Positions 1-10,505 of a stretch of 64,000 nucleotides of DNA are shown here, in pieces; positions within the stretch are counted from its first letter, which is position 1; each line of letters starts with the position of its first letter. Origin of the DNA: Pelagibacteraceae bacterium AG-337-G06 (lineage in GTDB: Bacteria > Pseudomonadota > Alphaproteobacteria > Pelagibacterales > AG-422-B15); the NCBI GenBank assembly GCA_003282175.1, contig QBZX01000002.1, forward strand, positions 62,001 through 126,000, read 5' to 3'. A model generated the notes under the pieces. That model worked only from the letters and a program-made list of their open reading frames with translations, was not told the origin of the DNA and did no database searches. Position numbers and translations under genes: made by a program.

Positions 1-188
1 AGAAATCTCGTACAGTACTATCTGGAAGAACATCTACATCAAACCTTGATATGTTCAGGATGTGGATTGAAGATGGTAAGTTGAAACCTGTAATTGAAAA
101 AACTTATTCATTTGACCAGTACCACGAGGCCTACGAGCATTTATCGAGCGGTAGAGCAAAAGGGAAGCTGTTAATAAAAATTATTTAA
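1..188 (+). CDS. C-terminal fragment of a zinc-binding/quinone oxidoreductase-type (MDR) dehydrogenase, truncated by window start
   Basis: Open frame from position 3 to TAA at 186-188 ending ...YSFDQYHEAYEHLSSGRAKGKLLIKII, typical MDR/quinone oxidoreductase C-terminus. Confidence 0.7.
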   Translation, partial: KSRTVLSGRTSTSNLDMFRMWIEDGKLKPVIEKTYSFDQYHEAYEHLSSGRAKGKLLIKII

Positions 189-190
189 TC

Positions 191-1036
191 ATGCGCACTA
201 CTATCAACCAGATTATATCGCCAATAAATACATCAGATGGCGCAGGTGTTAAATTAAAGCGATCAATTGGTACTCAGCTTCTTGATTACTTTGACCCGTT
301 TTTGATGCTGGATGAATTTGGCTCTGATAAAAGCGATGATTACCTTGGCGGGTTCCCGGCTCACCCACACCGAGGCATAGAAACAGTTACGTATATGTTA
401 AATGGTGAATTTGAACATAAGGATAGTACTGGGGCAGTAGGAGTCATGAAGTCAGGTGATGTTCAATGGATGAAGACAGGAAGTGGGATTATTCATTCAG
501 AAATGCCTGCAATGTCTGAGGGTAAATTACATGGATTCCAGCTTTGGATAAATATGCCTGCAGAAAAAAAAATGGACGACCCTGAATATATTTACTTAGA
601 CTCAAATCAAATCAAAACATACGAAGATACTGATATTAAAGTTAAGGTTATTGCTGGTTCTTTTAAAGAGGTAAGTGGACTCGTAAAAAAACATAATATT
701 GATCCTACGTATCTTGATATTCAAATTATTAGCGACCAACCATTTAAATACAATCTAGAAAATGAATACAACTCATTTATTTACGTATATTCTGGCAGCA
801 TTTATTTGGACGGTGACAATAGTGAAATTAAAAGTTCACATTTAATTACTTTAAATAAAGGTGGCAGCTTAGTGGTTAAAAGTAAAAATAGAGCAAAGTT
901 TCTATTAGTATCTGGTAAGCCTATTGGTGAACCAATTGCAAGAGGTGGCCCTTTTGTAATGAATACAAGAGATGAGATTATTTCTGCTATAAATGATTAT
1001 AATAATGGCACATTTGTTAAGGCGGGAGTGAAGTAA
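191..1036 (+). CDS. Pirin family protein
   Basis: Pirin cupin motif FPAHPHRGIETVTYMLNGEFEHKDSTG...GDVQWMKTGSGIIHSEMP. Confidence 0.93.
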   Translation: MRTTINQIISPINTSDGAGVKLKRSIGTQLLDYFDPFLMLDEFGSDKSDDYLGGFPAHPHRGIETVTYMLNGEFEHKDSTGAVGVMKSGDVQWMKTGSGIIHSEMPAMSEGKLHGFQLWINMPAEKKMDDPEYIYLDSNQIKTYEDTDIKVKVIAGSFKEVSGLVKKHNIDPTYLDIQIISDQPFKYNLENEYNSFIYVYSGSIYLDGDNSEIKSSHLITLNKGGSLVVKSKNRAKFLLVSGKPIGEPIARGGPFVMNTRDEIISAINDYNNGTFVKAGVK

Positions 1037-1501
1037 ATGGCATGTATTTATGACTTTTCTGTAAAAGACATTGATCACCAAGAAATTAGTCTTAAAAAAT
1101 TCAAGGGTAAAACTTTGCTTATAGTTAATGTTGCTAGCCGGTGCGGTTTTACACCTCAATATACCGGACTTCAGAATTTATATGAAAAATATAAAGATAA
1201 AGGATTTGAGATCTTAGCTTTTCCATGTAATCAGTTTGGCTCACAGGAAAAAGGAACTAATGATGAGATTAAGGATTTTTGTAGTAATGAGTACAATGTG
1301 TCGTTCACACTTTTTGATAAAATTGAAGTAATTGGAGATAATGCTTCACCTTTATTTAAAAAACTTACTCAAGATGCAGGTAGAGAAATACAATGGAACT
1401 TTACAAAATATTTAATAAACAAAGATGGTGACTTTGTACGTGGATTTGGAACTCAAAAAAAACCAGAAGAAATAGAAGAACATATTATTAAAATATTGTA
1501 A
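1037..1501 (+). CDS. Glutathione peroxidase (Cys type)
   Basis: NVASRCGFTPQYTGLQ...LAFPCNQFGSQE...WNFTKYLI. Confidence 0.95.
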   Translation: MACIYDFSVKDIDHQEISLKKFKGKTLLIVNVASRCGFTPQYTGLQNLYEKYKDKGFEILAFPCNQFGSQEKGTNDEIKDFCSNEYNVSFTLFDKIEVIGDNASPLFKKLTQDAGREIQWNFTKYLINKDGDFVRGFGTQKKPEEIEEHIIKIL

Positions 1502-1503
1502 TT

Positions 1504-2079
1504 ATGGCTGACCAGATAAATCAAATATTTGTCGAACCGCAGACTTGCTATAAGTTTTTAGACAAAGAAGTCTCAGATCAATCACTCAATGATTTATATG
1601 ATTTGCTGAAGTGGGGCCCTACATCTTTTAACTGCAGTCCCATGAGGTTAAAATTTCTTAAAAGCAGGCAAGCAAAAGAAAATTTATCACGACTTGTAAG
1701 TGAGGATAATGTTAATAAGGTCTTGAATGCACCTGTTTGCACGATTATTGGCATGGATACCGAATTTTGGAGAGACTTACCAAAGAATTACCTTCGTGAG
1801 AATGCAAAAAAATATTTTGAAAATGACCCAGAAAAATCTCAAATTACTGCATTTAGAAATTCATCAATTCAAGGGGGTTATTTTTTGAAAGCCGCCAACG
1901 CTCTCGGTCTGGCTGTGGGGCCAATGTCTGGATTTTCTAACGAATTAGTTGATGAGGAATTTTTTAATGGGACAACGACCAAAAGTAATTTTTTATGTAA
2001 CCTAGGTTACCCTGATAAAGACGGTTATTTCGAAAGAGCGCAGCGTTATAACTTTAGTGATATTGCAGAAATCCTCTAA
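1504..2079 (+). CDS. Nitroreductase family, malonic semialdehyde reductase RutE/HadB-like
   Basis: WGPTSFNCSPMRLKFL...QGGYFLKAANALGLAVGPMSGF. Confidence 0.85.
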   Translation: MADQINQIFVEPQTCYKFLDKEVSDQSLNDLYDLLKWGPTSFNCSPMRLKFLKSRQAKENLSRLVSEDNVNKVLNAPVCTIIGMDTEFWRDLPKNYLRENAKKYFENDPEKSQITAFRNSSIQGGYFLKAANALGLAVGPMSGFSNELVDEEFFNGTTTKSNFLCNLGYPDKDGYFERAQRYNFSDIAEIL

Positions 2080-3047
2080 GCTGCAATAAGGTTTAAGTAG
2101 GCATACTCAAGTTTTTGAATGTCTCTTAATCTAATCAGATCATTAATTTCTTGCTTAAATTTCTTCGATCCAGGAACTCCAAAGCAAAACGCTAAAAGGG
2201 GACTTAATAGTTCATAGGTTGAAATTAGATCAATATTCTCTTTCACATAATCAAAATATTTTTTTACTACAAAACTCCTATCTAACTCTATCTTTTTCAA
2301 GCTATAAAACTTAGAGTCAACATCTTCTAAAAAAAATGGGTTGGCTTGAATTGATCTTCCTACCATCACTCCATCTAAATAATTCAATTGATCTAGACAA
2401 TCATCAATATTGTCTAAACCACCATTGATTATGAATTTAATATGTGGAAACTCTTTTTTAATTTTATAGACAAAATCGTATTTAAGTGGCGGTAACGTAC
2501 GGTTTCTTTTAGGGTCAAGACCTTTAAGATACGCTTTACGTGCGTGAATAAAGATAATTTTGATACCACTTTCAATAACTGTTGAAATGAAACTTTTGAA
2601 AAAGTCATATGTATCAAATTCATCTACTCCAATTCGACATTTCAATGAAACGTCCATTGAAGTTTCAGACTTCATTCCTTGAAGACATTGTTTGACCAGG
2701 GTTGCTTCTTTCATTAGACATGCACCCATTTTACCCTGTGATACTTTTTTTGATGGACAGCCGACATTGAGATTTATTCCCTGATAATTATATTGATTTG
2801 CAAGTTCTGTTGAATATTTTAACAGATTAACGTCAGAACCGCCCACTTGAAGAATCACAGGTGACTCGATAGATTCTTTTCTCAGCATTTTCTTAAAGTC
2901 ACCTCGATGTAATGCTTGGCTAGCTATCATCTCTGTAAATAACACTGCTTCCTTAGATATCAATCTATACATATAGCGTGCACTTGATGTGGTTACACCC
3001 ATCATTGGTGCTACGGAAAACTTATAATTTAAATTTAATTCATTCAT
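2076..3047 (-). CDS. dusA: tRNA-dihydrouridine synthase A
   Basis: APMMGVTTSSARYMYRLIS...LNVGCPSKKVSQGKMGACLM...HARKAYLKGLDPKRNR. Confidence 0.93.
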   Translation of the reverse strand: MNELNLNYKFSVAPMMGVTTSSARYMYRLISKEAVLFTEMIASQALHRGDFKKMLRKESIESPVILQVGGSDVNLLKYSTELANQYNYQGINLNVGCPSKKVSQGKMGACLMKEATLVKQCLQGMKSETSMDVSLKCRIGVDEFDTYDFFKSFISTVIESGIKIIFIHARKAYLKGLDPKRNRTLPPLKYDFVYKIKKEFPHIKFIINGGLDNIDDCLDQLNYLDGVMVGRSIQANPFFLEDVDSKFYSLKKIELDRSFVVKKYFDYVKENIDLISTYELLSPLLAFCFGVPGSKKFKQEINDLIRLRDIQKLEYAYLNLIAA

Positions 3048-3904
3048 ATTTTTTGTTTAATCGTAATTAAAACTCCACTACTAACAATGCAAAGAATACC
3101 AAAACAAACGATTATATTTGGTATATCTTTAAAAAATAAAATGCTTATTAACATATTACTTATGATTTCAAAATAGTGAAATGGCGCCAAAATACTTGCT
3201 TCAGCATTCTGATAGGCCTTAATAAATATAAAATGTACTAAAATCACAACTAATCCAATTGAACCCATCAATAGATACTGGTCAATTGTTGGAGAGCTTT
3301 CCCAAAAAAATGGAAGACACAGTGTCATTATTATGGCGCCAGGTATAGCAGTGTAACATAGACTTACCCAAGGATCAGAATTGAAATTAACCCTTCTTGT
3401 GTAGATTAAGTACATGGCGTAACAAAATCCAGACAACAAAGCCAAAAGTGAATAGAAATTAAATTCTTCAAACCCTGGTTGTATGACCAGTGATGTTCCA
3501 AAAAAACCAAAGAAAGTACAAAATATTTTAAAAGAATTTAATTGTTCTTTAAGAATATAAGAAGACATGAATACCACAATAATTGGAGCAACGAGCATTA
3601 TACTTAAGGCATTGGCAAGAGGAATTTCTGAAATAGCACCATAGAAAAAAGCAGTAGCTAAAAAAATAAAAGTTCCTCTAACAATTTGGTGTTTAGATGA
3701 GGAACTAAAAAATAATTTTTTACCCTTTATAAAATAAACAAGGGGTACCAGAAAAATAAAATGACTGAAGAACCTCGCCCAAATAATTTCTAAAATATGA
3801 ATGTCTTCGCTTAAATATTTTGCTAGTGCATCGTATAGGGGGGCAATCAGTAATCCTAAGCATAAAAGCGATATGCCTAAGACAACATTCTGCTTAGGAA
3901 GCAT
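3044..3904 (-). CDS. EamA/DMT family transporter
   Basis: About ten predicted TM segments, DMT/EamA-like sequence. Confidence 0.85.
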   Translation of the reverse strand: MLPKQNVVLGISLLCLGLLIAPLYDALAKYLSEDIHILEIIWARFFSHFIFLVPLVYFIKGKKLFFSSSSKHQIVRGTFIFLATAFFYGAISEIPLANALSIMLVAPIIVVFMSSYILKEQLNSFKIFCTFFGFFGTSLVIQPGFEEFNFYSLLALLSGFCYAMYLIYTRRVNFNSDPWVSLCYTAIPGAIIMTLCLPFFWESSPTIDQYLLMGSIGLVVILVHFIFIKAYQNAEASILAPFHYFEIISNMLISILFFKDIPNIIVCFGILCIVSSGVLITIKQKI

Positions 3905-3907
3905 TAA

Positions 3908-5086
3908 TTATTTATTAAGTTCGCGCATAGCCTGATCAATACCTTCAATGGTTAAAGGAAACATTCTATCCGAAAAAATTTGCTTTATGATTGAAGCTGA
4001 TGATATGCGGTCCCAGTATCTTTCTGGTATTGGATTTAACCATATTGCGTTTTCATAGACATTCAGAAGCCTAGTTAGCCACGTCTCACCTGACTCTTCG
4101 TTCCAAAATTCAACACTTCCTCCAGGATATGTAATCTCATATGGACTCATTTCGGCATCGCCAACAAATATAACTTTATAGTCTGAAGGGTATTTATGAA
4201 GAAGATCCCAAGTCTTTATGTTCTCATTGTACCTTCTTTTATTATCTTTCCATACGGCGTCATAGAGGCAGTTATGATAGTAAAAATACTCCATGTGCTT
4301 AAATTCTGTTCTTGCTGCAGAAAAGAGCTCTTCACATATTTTTATATGAGCATCCATCGACCCACCAACATCGAAAAATAAAAGTACTTTTATCTTATTC
4401 CTACGTTCGGGCATCATCTTTACGTCAATGTAACCTTTATGTGCAGTAGATTTGATTGTATTATCTAAATCTAGTTCTGATTCAACTCCTTCACGAGCAA
4501 ACTTCCTTAGTCTTCGAAGTGCAACTTTAATATTACGAGTTCCCAACTCCACATCACCATCGAGGTTGCTGAACTCTCTTTTGTCCCATACTTTTACAGC
4601 TTTTTTATTTCGACTTTCTTTTTGACCAATCCGAATGCCTTCAGGATTATAGCCATATGCACCGAAAGGAGATGTTCCTCCAGTGCCAATCCACTTACTA
4701 CCACCTTGATGACGTTTTTTTTGTTCTTCTAAACGTTTTTTTAATGTTTCCATTAGCTTGTCCCAACCGCCTAAGGACTCAACCATTTTTTTCTCTTCGT
4801 CAGTAAGGTATTTTTGCCCCATGAGCTTCAACCACTCTTCTGGTATTTCTTTTTCTGTTTCACTTTCAGAGTTTTCGAGCCCTTTAAAAGAATGTCCAAA
4901 GACTCTGTCAAATTTATCCAGATATCTCTCGTCTTTAACTAGCGCTGATCGGCTTAAGTAATAAAAATCATTTACATTAAAAGAGTCCACAACCCTTTTG
5001 TTCATGGCCTCCATAAGCATCAAATATTCTTTTAAGGATACAGGTAAACTTGCTTGCTTAAGGTCAAAGAAGAAATTAATGAACAT
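3908..5086 (-). CDS. VWA domain-containing CoxE-like protein
   Basis: MIDAS-like FFDVGGSMDAHIKICEELF; adjacent to a MoxR-type AAA ATPase. Confidence 0.88.
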   Translation of the reverse strand: MFINFFFDLKQASLPVSLKEYLMLMEAMNKRVVDSFNVNDFYYLSRSALVKDERYLDKFDRVFGHSFKGLENSESETEKEIPEEWLKLMGQKYLTDEEKKMVESLGGWDKLMETLKKRLEEQKKRHQGGSKWIGTGGTSPFGAYGYNPEGIRIGQKESRNKKAVKVWDKREFSNLDGDVELGTRNIKVALRRLRKFAREGVESELDLDNTIKSTAHKGYIDVKMMPERRNKIKVLLFFDVGGSMDAHIKICEELFSAARTEFKHMEYFYYHNCLYDAVWKDNKRRYNENIKTWDLLHKYPSDYKVIFVGDAEMSPYEITYPGGSVEFWNEESGETWLTRLLNVYENAIWLNPIPERYWDRISSASIIKQIFSDRMFPLTIEGIDQAMRELNK

Positions 5087-5114
5087 ACTAATTTATCTTA
5101 ATGAAAAAATAATT

Positions 5115-5969
5115 CTACTCAAGATTCTCATTTTCTCTTCGAGAGATAAAGGCTAATCGCTCAAATAAATGAACGTCTTGCTCATTTTTCAAAAGAGCGC
5201 CATGAAGGGGTGGAATAAGCTTTTTGGGATCTTTTTCCCTCAATATTTTTGCATCCACGTCATCGGTCATCAATAATTTAAGCCAATCAATAAGCTCAGA
5301 TGTTGATGGCTTTTTTTTGATACCTGGGACTTCTCTAATATCATAAAAAATCTTAAATGCTTCTTGTATAAGGTCTTTTTTTATTTCAGGATAATGTACA
5401 TTAACAATTTCTTCCATAGTGTCTGGATCAGGAAACTTAATGTAATGGAAAAAACATCTCCTTAAAAAGGCATCAGGTAGCTCTTTTTCGTTATTTGAAG
5501 TGATGATTACAATTGGTCTATTTTCTGCTTTTATGGTCTCTCCTGTCTCATAAACAAAAAATTCCATTTTATCAAGTTCTAGGAGAAGATCGTTTGGAAA
5601 TTCAATATCTGCTTTATCAATTTCATCAATCAAAAGTACCGGTCTTTTATTACTCTCAAAAGCATTCCACAATTTACCCTTACTTATATAATTTTTAATA
5701 TCTTTTACTTTTTCATCTCCAAGCTGAGAGTCTCTTAATCTAGTAACAGCGTCATACTCATACAGCCCTTGTTGAGCTTTGGTCGTTGACTTAATATGCC
5801 ATGTAATAATTTCGGCCCCTAATGATTGAGCAACCTCGTGAGCCAACATAGTCTTACCAGTGCCAGGCTCTCCTTTGACAATGATCGGTCTTTCCAAGGT
5901 TATAGCTGCATTAACCGCAACTTTTAGGTCCTCAGTAGCTATATATGAACTTGTGCCTTCAAATTTCAT
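5115..5969 (-). CDS. MoxR-family AAA+ ATPase
   Basis: Walker A VKGEPGTGKTMLAHEVA, Walker B LLIDEIDKAD, sensor ITSNNEKELPDAFLRRC. Confidence 0.92.
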   Translation of the reverse strand: MKFEGTSSYIATEDLKVAVNAAITLERPIIVKGEPGTGKTMLAHEVAQSLGAEIITWHIKSTTKAQQGLYEYDAVTRLRDSQLGDEKVKDIKNYISKGKLWNAFESNKRPVLLIDEIDKADIEFPNDLLLELDKMEFFVYETGETIKAENRPIVIITSNNEKELPDAFLRRCFFHYIKFPDPDTMEEIVNVHYPEIKKDLIQEAFKIFYDIREVPGIKKKPSTSELIDWLKLLMTDDVDAKILREKDPKKLIPPLHGALLKNEQDVHLFERLAFISRRENENLE

Positions 5970-6043
5970 TAAATTCTTAAAATTGTTTCAGGAAACATAT
6001 TATATTTCAGCTATATATCAATCATAAAAATTGTATTGTTCAA

Positions 6044-6072
6044 TTGACTTAAATATCAAAAACTACTAAAAG
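6044..6072 (+). promoter_or_regulatory. Candidate sigma70-like promoter for dksA
   Basis: TTGACT (6044-6049)-N17-TAAAAG (6067-6072); downstream AAAGGAG Shine-Dalgarno before ATG 6113. Confidence 0.35.
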
Positions 6073-6112
6073 CACCAGACTGTTTTTAATTCTAAATCCA
6101 AAAGGAGTAAAC

Positions 6113-6523
6113 ATGGTAAAACTTCCAAAGAGCTATAAGCCTACAAAATCTGAAAAATTCATGAACGCGAAACAGAAGGAATATTTTAGAACAAAGCTTA
6201 AAGATTGGAAGAATGACATTTACAAAGAAAGCAGAGAAACTGTTGAGAATCTCCAAGATTCAATCGCCCCAGCCGATATGTCTGATAGGGCTACCCAAGA
6301 ATCAGAAAAAACACTAGAACTCAAATCAAGAGACCGGCAACGAAAATTAGTTGCTAAAATAGATGCAGCATTAGCTAGAATCGAAAATGGAAGTTATGGT
6401 TACTGTGAAGTTACAGGCGAACCTATCAATATTGAGAGATTGGATGCAAGACCAGTAACGACACTAAGTATAGAGGCTCAGGAAATGCACGAAAGAAACG
6501 AAAAATTGCATTCTGATGATTAA
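6113..6523 (+). CDS. dksA: RNA polymerase-binding transcription factor DksA (alphaproteobacterial type)
   Basis: DMSDRATQE...YGYCEVTGEPINIERLDARPVTTLSIEAQEMHER. Confidence 0.93.
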   Translation: MVKLPKSYKPTKSEKFMNAKQKEYFRTKLKDWKNDIYKESRETVENLQDSIAPADMSDRATQESEKTLELKSRDRQRKLVAKIDAALARIENGSYGYCEVTGEPINIERLDARPVTTLSIEAQEMHERNEKLHSDD

Positions 6524-6636
6524 AAAAACTTATTAACAAAGAAAATCGGCCAAATTCATATATTTATTCACGTATTTTGCTTATGGATGTAACATCTGTA
6601 AATAGAATCACCTGTTGATAAAAATATAAAATATAA

Positions 6637-6651
6637 GAACATTAATTGAAC
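6637..6651. promoter_or_regulatory. Putative LexA/SOS box upstream of recA
   Basis: GAAC(6637-6640)-N7-GAAC(6648-6651), reverse complement of the alphaproteobacterial LexA consensus GTTC-N7-GTTC; about 105 bp upstream of recA. Confidence 0.65.
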
Positions 6652-6703
6652 AAATTATATTTTATACAATAAAAACAGTAGCTTAATTAGTATTGTAAAA
6701 TTA

Positions 6704-6718
6704 GAACAAAATGTGTAC
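6704..6718. promoter_or_regulatory. Degenerate second LexA-like half-site pair upstream of recA
   Basis: GAAC(6704-6707)-AAAATGT-GTAC(6715-6718): one mismatch to GAAC-N7-GAAC. Confidence 0.3.
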
Positions 6719-6756
6719 ATTGAGAACAGTTATTAATTACAGTTTGGAGAAAGCAG

Positions 6757-7836
6757 ATGAGCAAAGCAAATTTGAAAGTAGTAGACGATAAAAAAATGGA
6801 CAACTCTGAAAAAGCAAAAGCCTTAGATGTAGCAATGTCACAAATTGAGCAGACTTATGGAAAAGGTTCAATTATGAAACTGGGCCAAAGAACTGCCATG
6901 GATGTTGAAGCTATTTCAACTGGATCCTTGTCGTTAGATGTAGCATTAGGAATAGGTGGTTTACCAAAAGGTCGTATTGTTGAAATCTATGGCCCTGAAT
7001 CATCAGGTAAAACTACTTTGGCACTCCATGTTATCGCAGAAGCACAAAAGAAAGGCGAGAACTGTGCATTCATTGATGCTGAGCATGCGTTAGATCCTGC
7101 GTACGCAAAAAAATTAGGAGTGAATATTGATGAATTGCTAATTTCTCAACCTGATACTGGGGAGCAAGCACTAGAGATTACTGACTCACTAGTTAGGTCT
7201 AAGGCAATATCCGTATTAGTAGTTGATTCCGTAGCCGCATTAACACCAAAGGCAGAAATCGAAGGTGAAATGGGTGATGCGCATATGGGTCTTCAAGCTA
7301 GATTGATGAGCCAGGCATTGAGAAAGTTAACTGGATCAGTTTCTAAATCTAATTGTATGGTTATCTTCATTAATCAAATTAGAATGAAAATTGGTGTAAT
7401 GTTTGGCAGTCCCGAGACAACCGCAGGTGGAAATGCTTTAAAATTTTATTCATCATGTAGATTGGATATTAGAAGGATTGGTGCAATTAAAGATAAAGAT
7501 GAAATTATTGGAAACCAAACGAGAGTTAAAGTTGTAAAGAATAAGGTCGCACCACCATTTAGATTGGTTGAGTTTGATATAATGTACGGCGAAGGCATTT
7601 CAAAGTTAGGTGAGCTTATTGATCTTGGAGTTAAGGTGGGAACTATTGAAAAATCTGGAGCATGGTTCTCATATAAAGGAGAGAAAATTGGTCAAGGAAG
7701 AGAAAATTCTAAGATCTTCCTCAAAGAAAATCCCGCTATAGCTCAAGAAATTGAGTCGATAATTAGAGGGCAGTCAGAAGAAATGCCTGAGCAAATTGGT
7801 GAAAACTCGGAAACCGAAGAACCAGAAGAAGAATAA
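6757..7836 (+). CDS. recA: Recombinase RecA
   Basis: [23 protein letters not shown], full-length RecA. Confidence 0.99.
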   Translation: MSKANLKVVDDKKMDNSEKAKALDVAMSQIEQTYGKGSIMKLGQRTAMDVEAISTGSLSLDVALGIGGLPKGRIVEIYGPESSGKTTLALHVIAEAQKKGENCAFIDAEHALDPAYAKKLGVNIDELLISQPDTGEQALEITDSLVRSKAISVLVVDSVAALTPKAEIEGEMGDAHMGLQARLMSQALRKLTGSVSKSNCMVIFINQIRMKIGVMFGSPETTAGGNALKFYSSCRLDIRRIGAIKDKDEIIGNQTRVKVVKNKVAPPFRLVEFDIMYGEGISKLGELIDLGVKVGTIEKSGAWFSYKGEKIGQGRENSKIFLKENPAIAQEIESIIRGQSEEMPEQIGENSETEEPEEE

Positions 7837-7864
7837 ATTTTAATCATTATAATTGATCATAGCA

Positions 7865-7896
7865 AGGAGGCGCTGAAAAGTGCCTTTTTGCGTTTT
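7865..7896 (+). terminator. Rho-independent-like terminator after recA
   Basis: AGGCGCT-GAAA-AGTGCCT hairpin (one G-U pair) followed by TTTTTGCGTTTT. Confidence 0.65.
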
Positions 7897-7922
7897 ATTC
7901 AACAGGGTGTTATACGTAACAT

Positions 7923-10505
7923 ATGAGAATTAATGATCTAAGAAATGCTTTCATATCATATTTTGAAAATGAGGGGCATGAGCACGTTCATTCGAGCCCC
8001 CTTGTCCCACAGAATGATCCAACACTTATGTTTGCTAATTCAGGAATGGTGCAATTTAAAAATGTTTTTACTGGATTAGAAAATAGAGACTTCAAAAGAG
8101 CAGTTACTGCACAAAAATGCATTAGAGCGGGCGGCAAACATAATGATCTAGAAAACGTTGGATATACTTTGAGACATCATACTTTTTTTGAAATGTTAGG
8201 AAATTTTTCTTTTGGAGATTATTTTAAAGATGATGCAATTAATTATGCCTGGAAGTTCATTACATCTGATCTCGCTATAAATAAAGAGAAACTATGCGTT
8301 ACAATTTATCATGATGATGAACAAGCATATGTTGTATGGAAAAAAGTTGCTGGCCTTAGTGATGACAGGATAATTAGAATTTCAACCAAGGATAATTTTT
8401 GGTCCATGGGTGAAACAGGTCCATGTGGACCTTGCTCTGAGATATTTTATGACCATGGTGAGAAATTTACCGGAAAGTTACCCAGTGAAGCTGACGAAAC
8501 TGGTGACAGATTTGTTGAAATATGGAATCTAGTTTTTATGCAATTCGAACAGTTGAATTCGAACGAGAGAATTGATCTGCCTAAGCCCTCAATTGATACG
8601 GGTATGGGAATTGAGAGAATTGCCGCTGTCATGCAAGGCACAAATGATAACTACCAAGTTGATAGCATGAAAGAAATTATTAACAATTCAATAGATCTAA
8701 CTAAAGCTGACGACAATAAGTTAATTTCAAGTCACAGAGTGATTGCAGATCATCTACGTTCTTCATGTTTTTTAATAGCTGATGGCGTATTACCTTCTAA
8801 TGAGGGAAGAGGCTATGTGCTGAGAAGAATCATGAGAAGAGCAATGAGACATGTTCATCTGCTTCAATACAAAGATACTTTAATGCATAAATTAGTCCCA
8901 ACCTTGATGCTTAACATGAAGGACGCTTATCCAGAATTGTTAAGGGCAGAAGTATTAATCAAAGAGACATTAAAGTATGAAGAGGAAAAATTCAAAAATC
9001 TTTTAGAAAAAGGTATTACGCAATTAGACTCTATATCTCAAAATCTTGGACCTAATGATATTTTTCCAGGAGAGTCTGCATTTAAGCTATATGATACTTA
9101 TGGGTTTCCAATTGATCTAACTCAGGATATATTAAAAAGTAAAAATATTTCTATAGATATTGAAAGTTTTAATAAAAAACTTGATGCGCAAAAAGAATTA
9201 GCACGAAAAAATTGGTCAGGTGCGGGGGGAGCTGTAACTGATAGAATTTGGTTTGAATTAAATAACGAATTACCTGCAACAGAATTCCTTGGGTATAATA
9301 GTACTGAAACTCAAGGAGAAGTTTTGTCAATAATCAAAAAAGATCAAAGAGTGAAAAAGTTAGAAGATAATGAAAAAGGAGCGCTTATATTAAATCAAAC
9401 TGTTTTTTATTCAGAGTCAGGTGGGCAAATCGGGGATACAGGAACAATAAAAGGAGAAGATTTTGAGTTCAAAGTTGAAGATACTCAAAAAAAAGGACAA
9501 GTAATTATTCATACAGGCGTCATGGTTAGTGGTATTATAGAAATTGGTCTAAATGCATCCTTATCAGTTAATCAAAAGCAAAGAAATGATTGTCGGGCAT
9601 ATCATTCAGCTACACATATTTTACACCAATCTCTAAGAGATAGACTTGGGGAGCATGTTACACAGAAAGGATCTTTAGTTTCAAATGACAAATTAAGGTT
9701 TGATTTTAGCCATCATAAATCAATGACAAATATAGAAATTGAAGATGTCCAAAATAAAGTAAATGAAATTATCAAGAATGAATCTGAGGTTGAAACACAA
9801 ATAATGTCCCCAGATGATGCCGTAAAGGCAGGTGCTCTTGCCTTGTTTGGAGAAAAGTATTCAGATGAAGTAAGGGTTCTCAAAATAGGTAAATTAAATG
9901 ACAAAATATATAGTACTGAGTTATGTGGAGGAACACACGTCTCAAATACAAGAGAAATTGGGGAACTGAAGATTATCAGTGAGTCTTCTGTTGCCTCAGG
10001 CGTAAGAAGAATTGAGGCTTTAAGAGGAGATGACCTATTAAAATTTAATGAAGAGAAGAAGAATGAAAATCTTAGGTCAGAAGAAAAAAAATTAGATCTA
10101 AAAAAAGAAAAAGAAATTTCTACTGTAAATATAAAACTTCTTAAAGAAGCGATACAAATGAGCATTAGTAATGACTCTGATCAAAAAATAATTATTGAAT
10201 TCTGTGAAAATGTGCCAATTAATGAGTTAAGACCACTGATAGATAAGTATAAAAAATTAATTTCTGGAGACGGCGTTATAATCATCTGCGTTAAAAAGGA
10301 TGATAAGCTAAGTTTCCTAATTGGCGTTACTGATCTATTAACTAACAAAATTGGAGCTGACGAAATAGCTAAATTTGCATCTTCTATTTCAAATGGTAAA
10401 GGGGGTGGAGGCAGAAAAGATTTTGCTCAATCAGGAGGTATGCTAATTAATGAAAATGATCAAAAAAATAAACTCAGAGAGTTTATTATTGATAAGTTAC
10501 AGTAA
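7923..10505 (+). CDS. alaS: Alanine--tRNA ligase
   Basis: [29 protein letters not shown]...[16 protein letters not shown]...[11 protein letters not shown]...[16 protein letters not shown]. Confidence 0.99.
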   Translation: MRINDLRNAFISYFENEGHEHVHSSPLVPQNDPTLMFANSGMVQFKNVFTGLENRDFKRAVTAQKCIRAGGKHNDLENVGYTLRHHTFFEMLGNFSFGDYFKDDAINYAWKFITSDLAINKEKLCVTIYHDDEQAYVVWKKVAGLSDDRIIRISTKDNFWSMGETGPCGPCSEIFYDHGEKFTGKLPSEADETGDRFVEIWNLVFMQFEQLNSNERIDLPKPSIDTGMGIERIAAVMQGTNDNYQVDSMKEIINNSIDLTKADDNKLISSHRVIADHLRSSCFLIADGVLPSNEGRGYVLRRIMRRAMRHVHLLQYKDTLMHKLVPTLMLNMKDAYPELLRAEVLIKETLKYEEEKFKNLLEKGITQLDSISQNLGPNDIFPGESAFKLYDTYGFPIDLTQDILKSKNISIDIESFNKKLDAQKELARKNWSGAGGAVTDRIWFELNNELPATEFLGYNSTETQGEVLSIIKKDQRVKKLEDNEKGALILNQTVFYSESGGQIGDTGTIKGEDFEFKVEDTQKKGQVIIHTGVMVSGIIEIGLNASLSVNQKQRNDCRAYHSATHILHQSLRDRLGEHVTQKGSLVSNDKLRFDFSHHKSMTNIEIEDVQNKVNEIIKNESEVETQIMSPDDAVKAGALALFGEKYSDEVRVLKIGKLNDKIYSTELCGGTHVSNTREIGELKIISESSVASGVRRIEALRGDDLLKFNEEKKNENLRSEEKKLDLKKEKEISTVNIKLLKEAIQMSISNDSDQKIIIEFCENVPINELRPLIDKYKKLISGDGVIIICVKKDDKLSFLIGVTDLLTNKIGADEIAKFASSISNGKGGGGRKDFAQSGGMLINENDQKNKLREFIIDKLQ

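Noticed and set aside
9713-10165. 150-aa minus-strand ORF inside alaS
   Set aside because: Antisense to an intact, conserved aminoacyl-tRNA synthetase; low-complexity Ser/Phe-rich translation typical of a shadow ORF.
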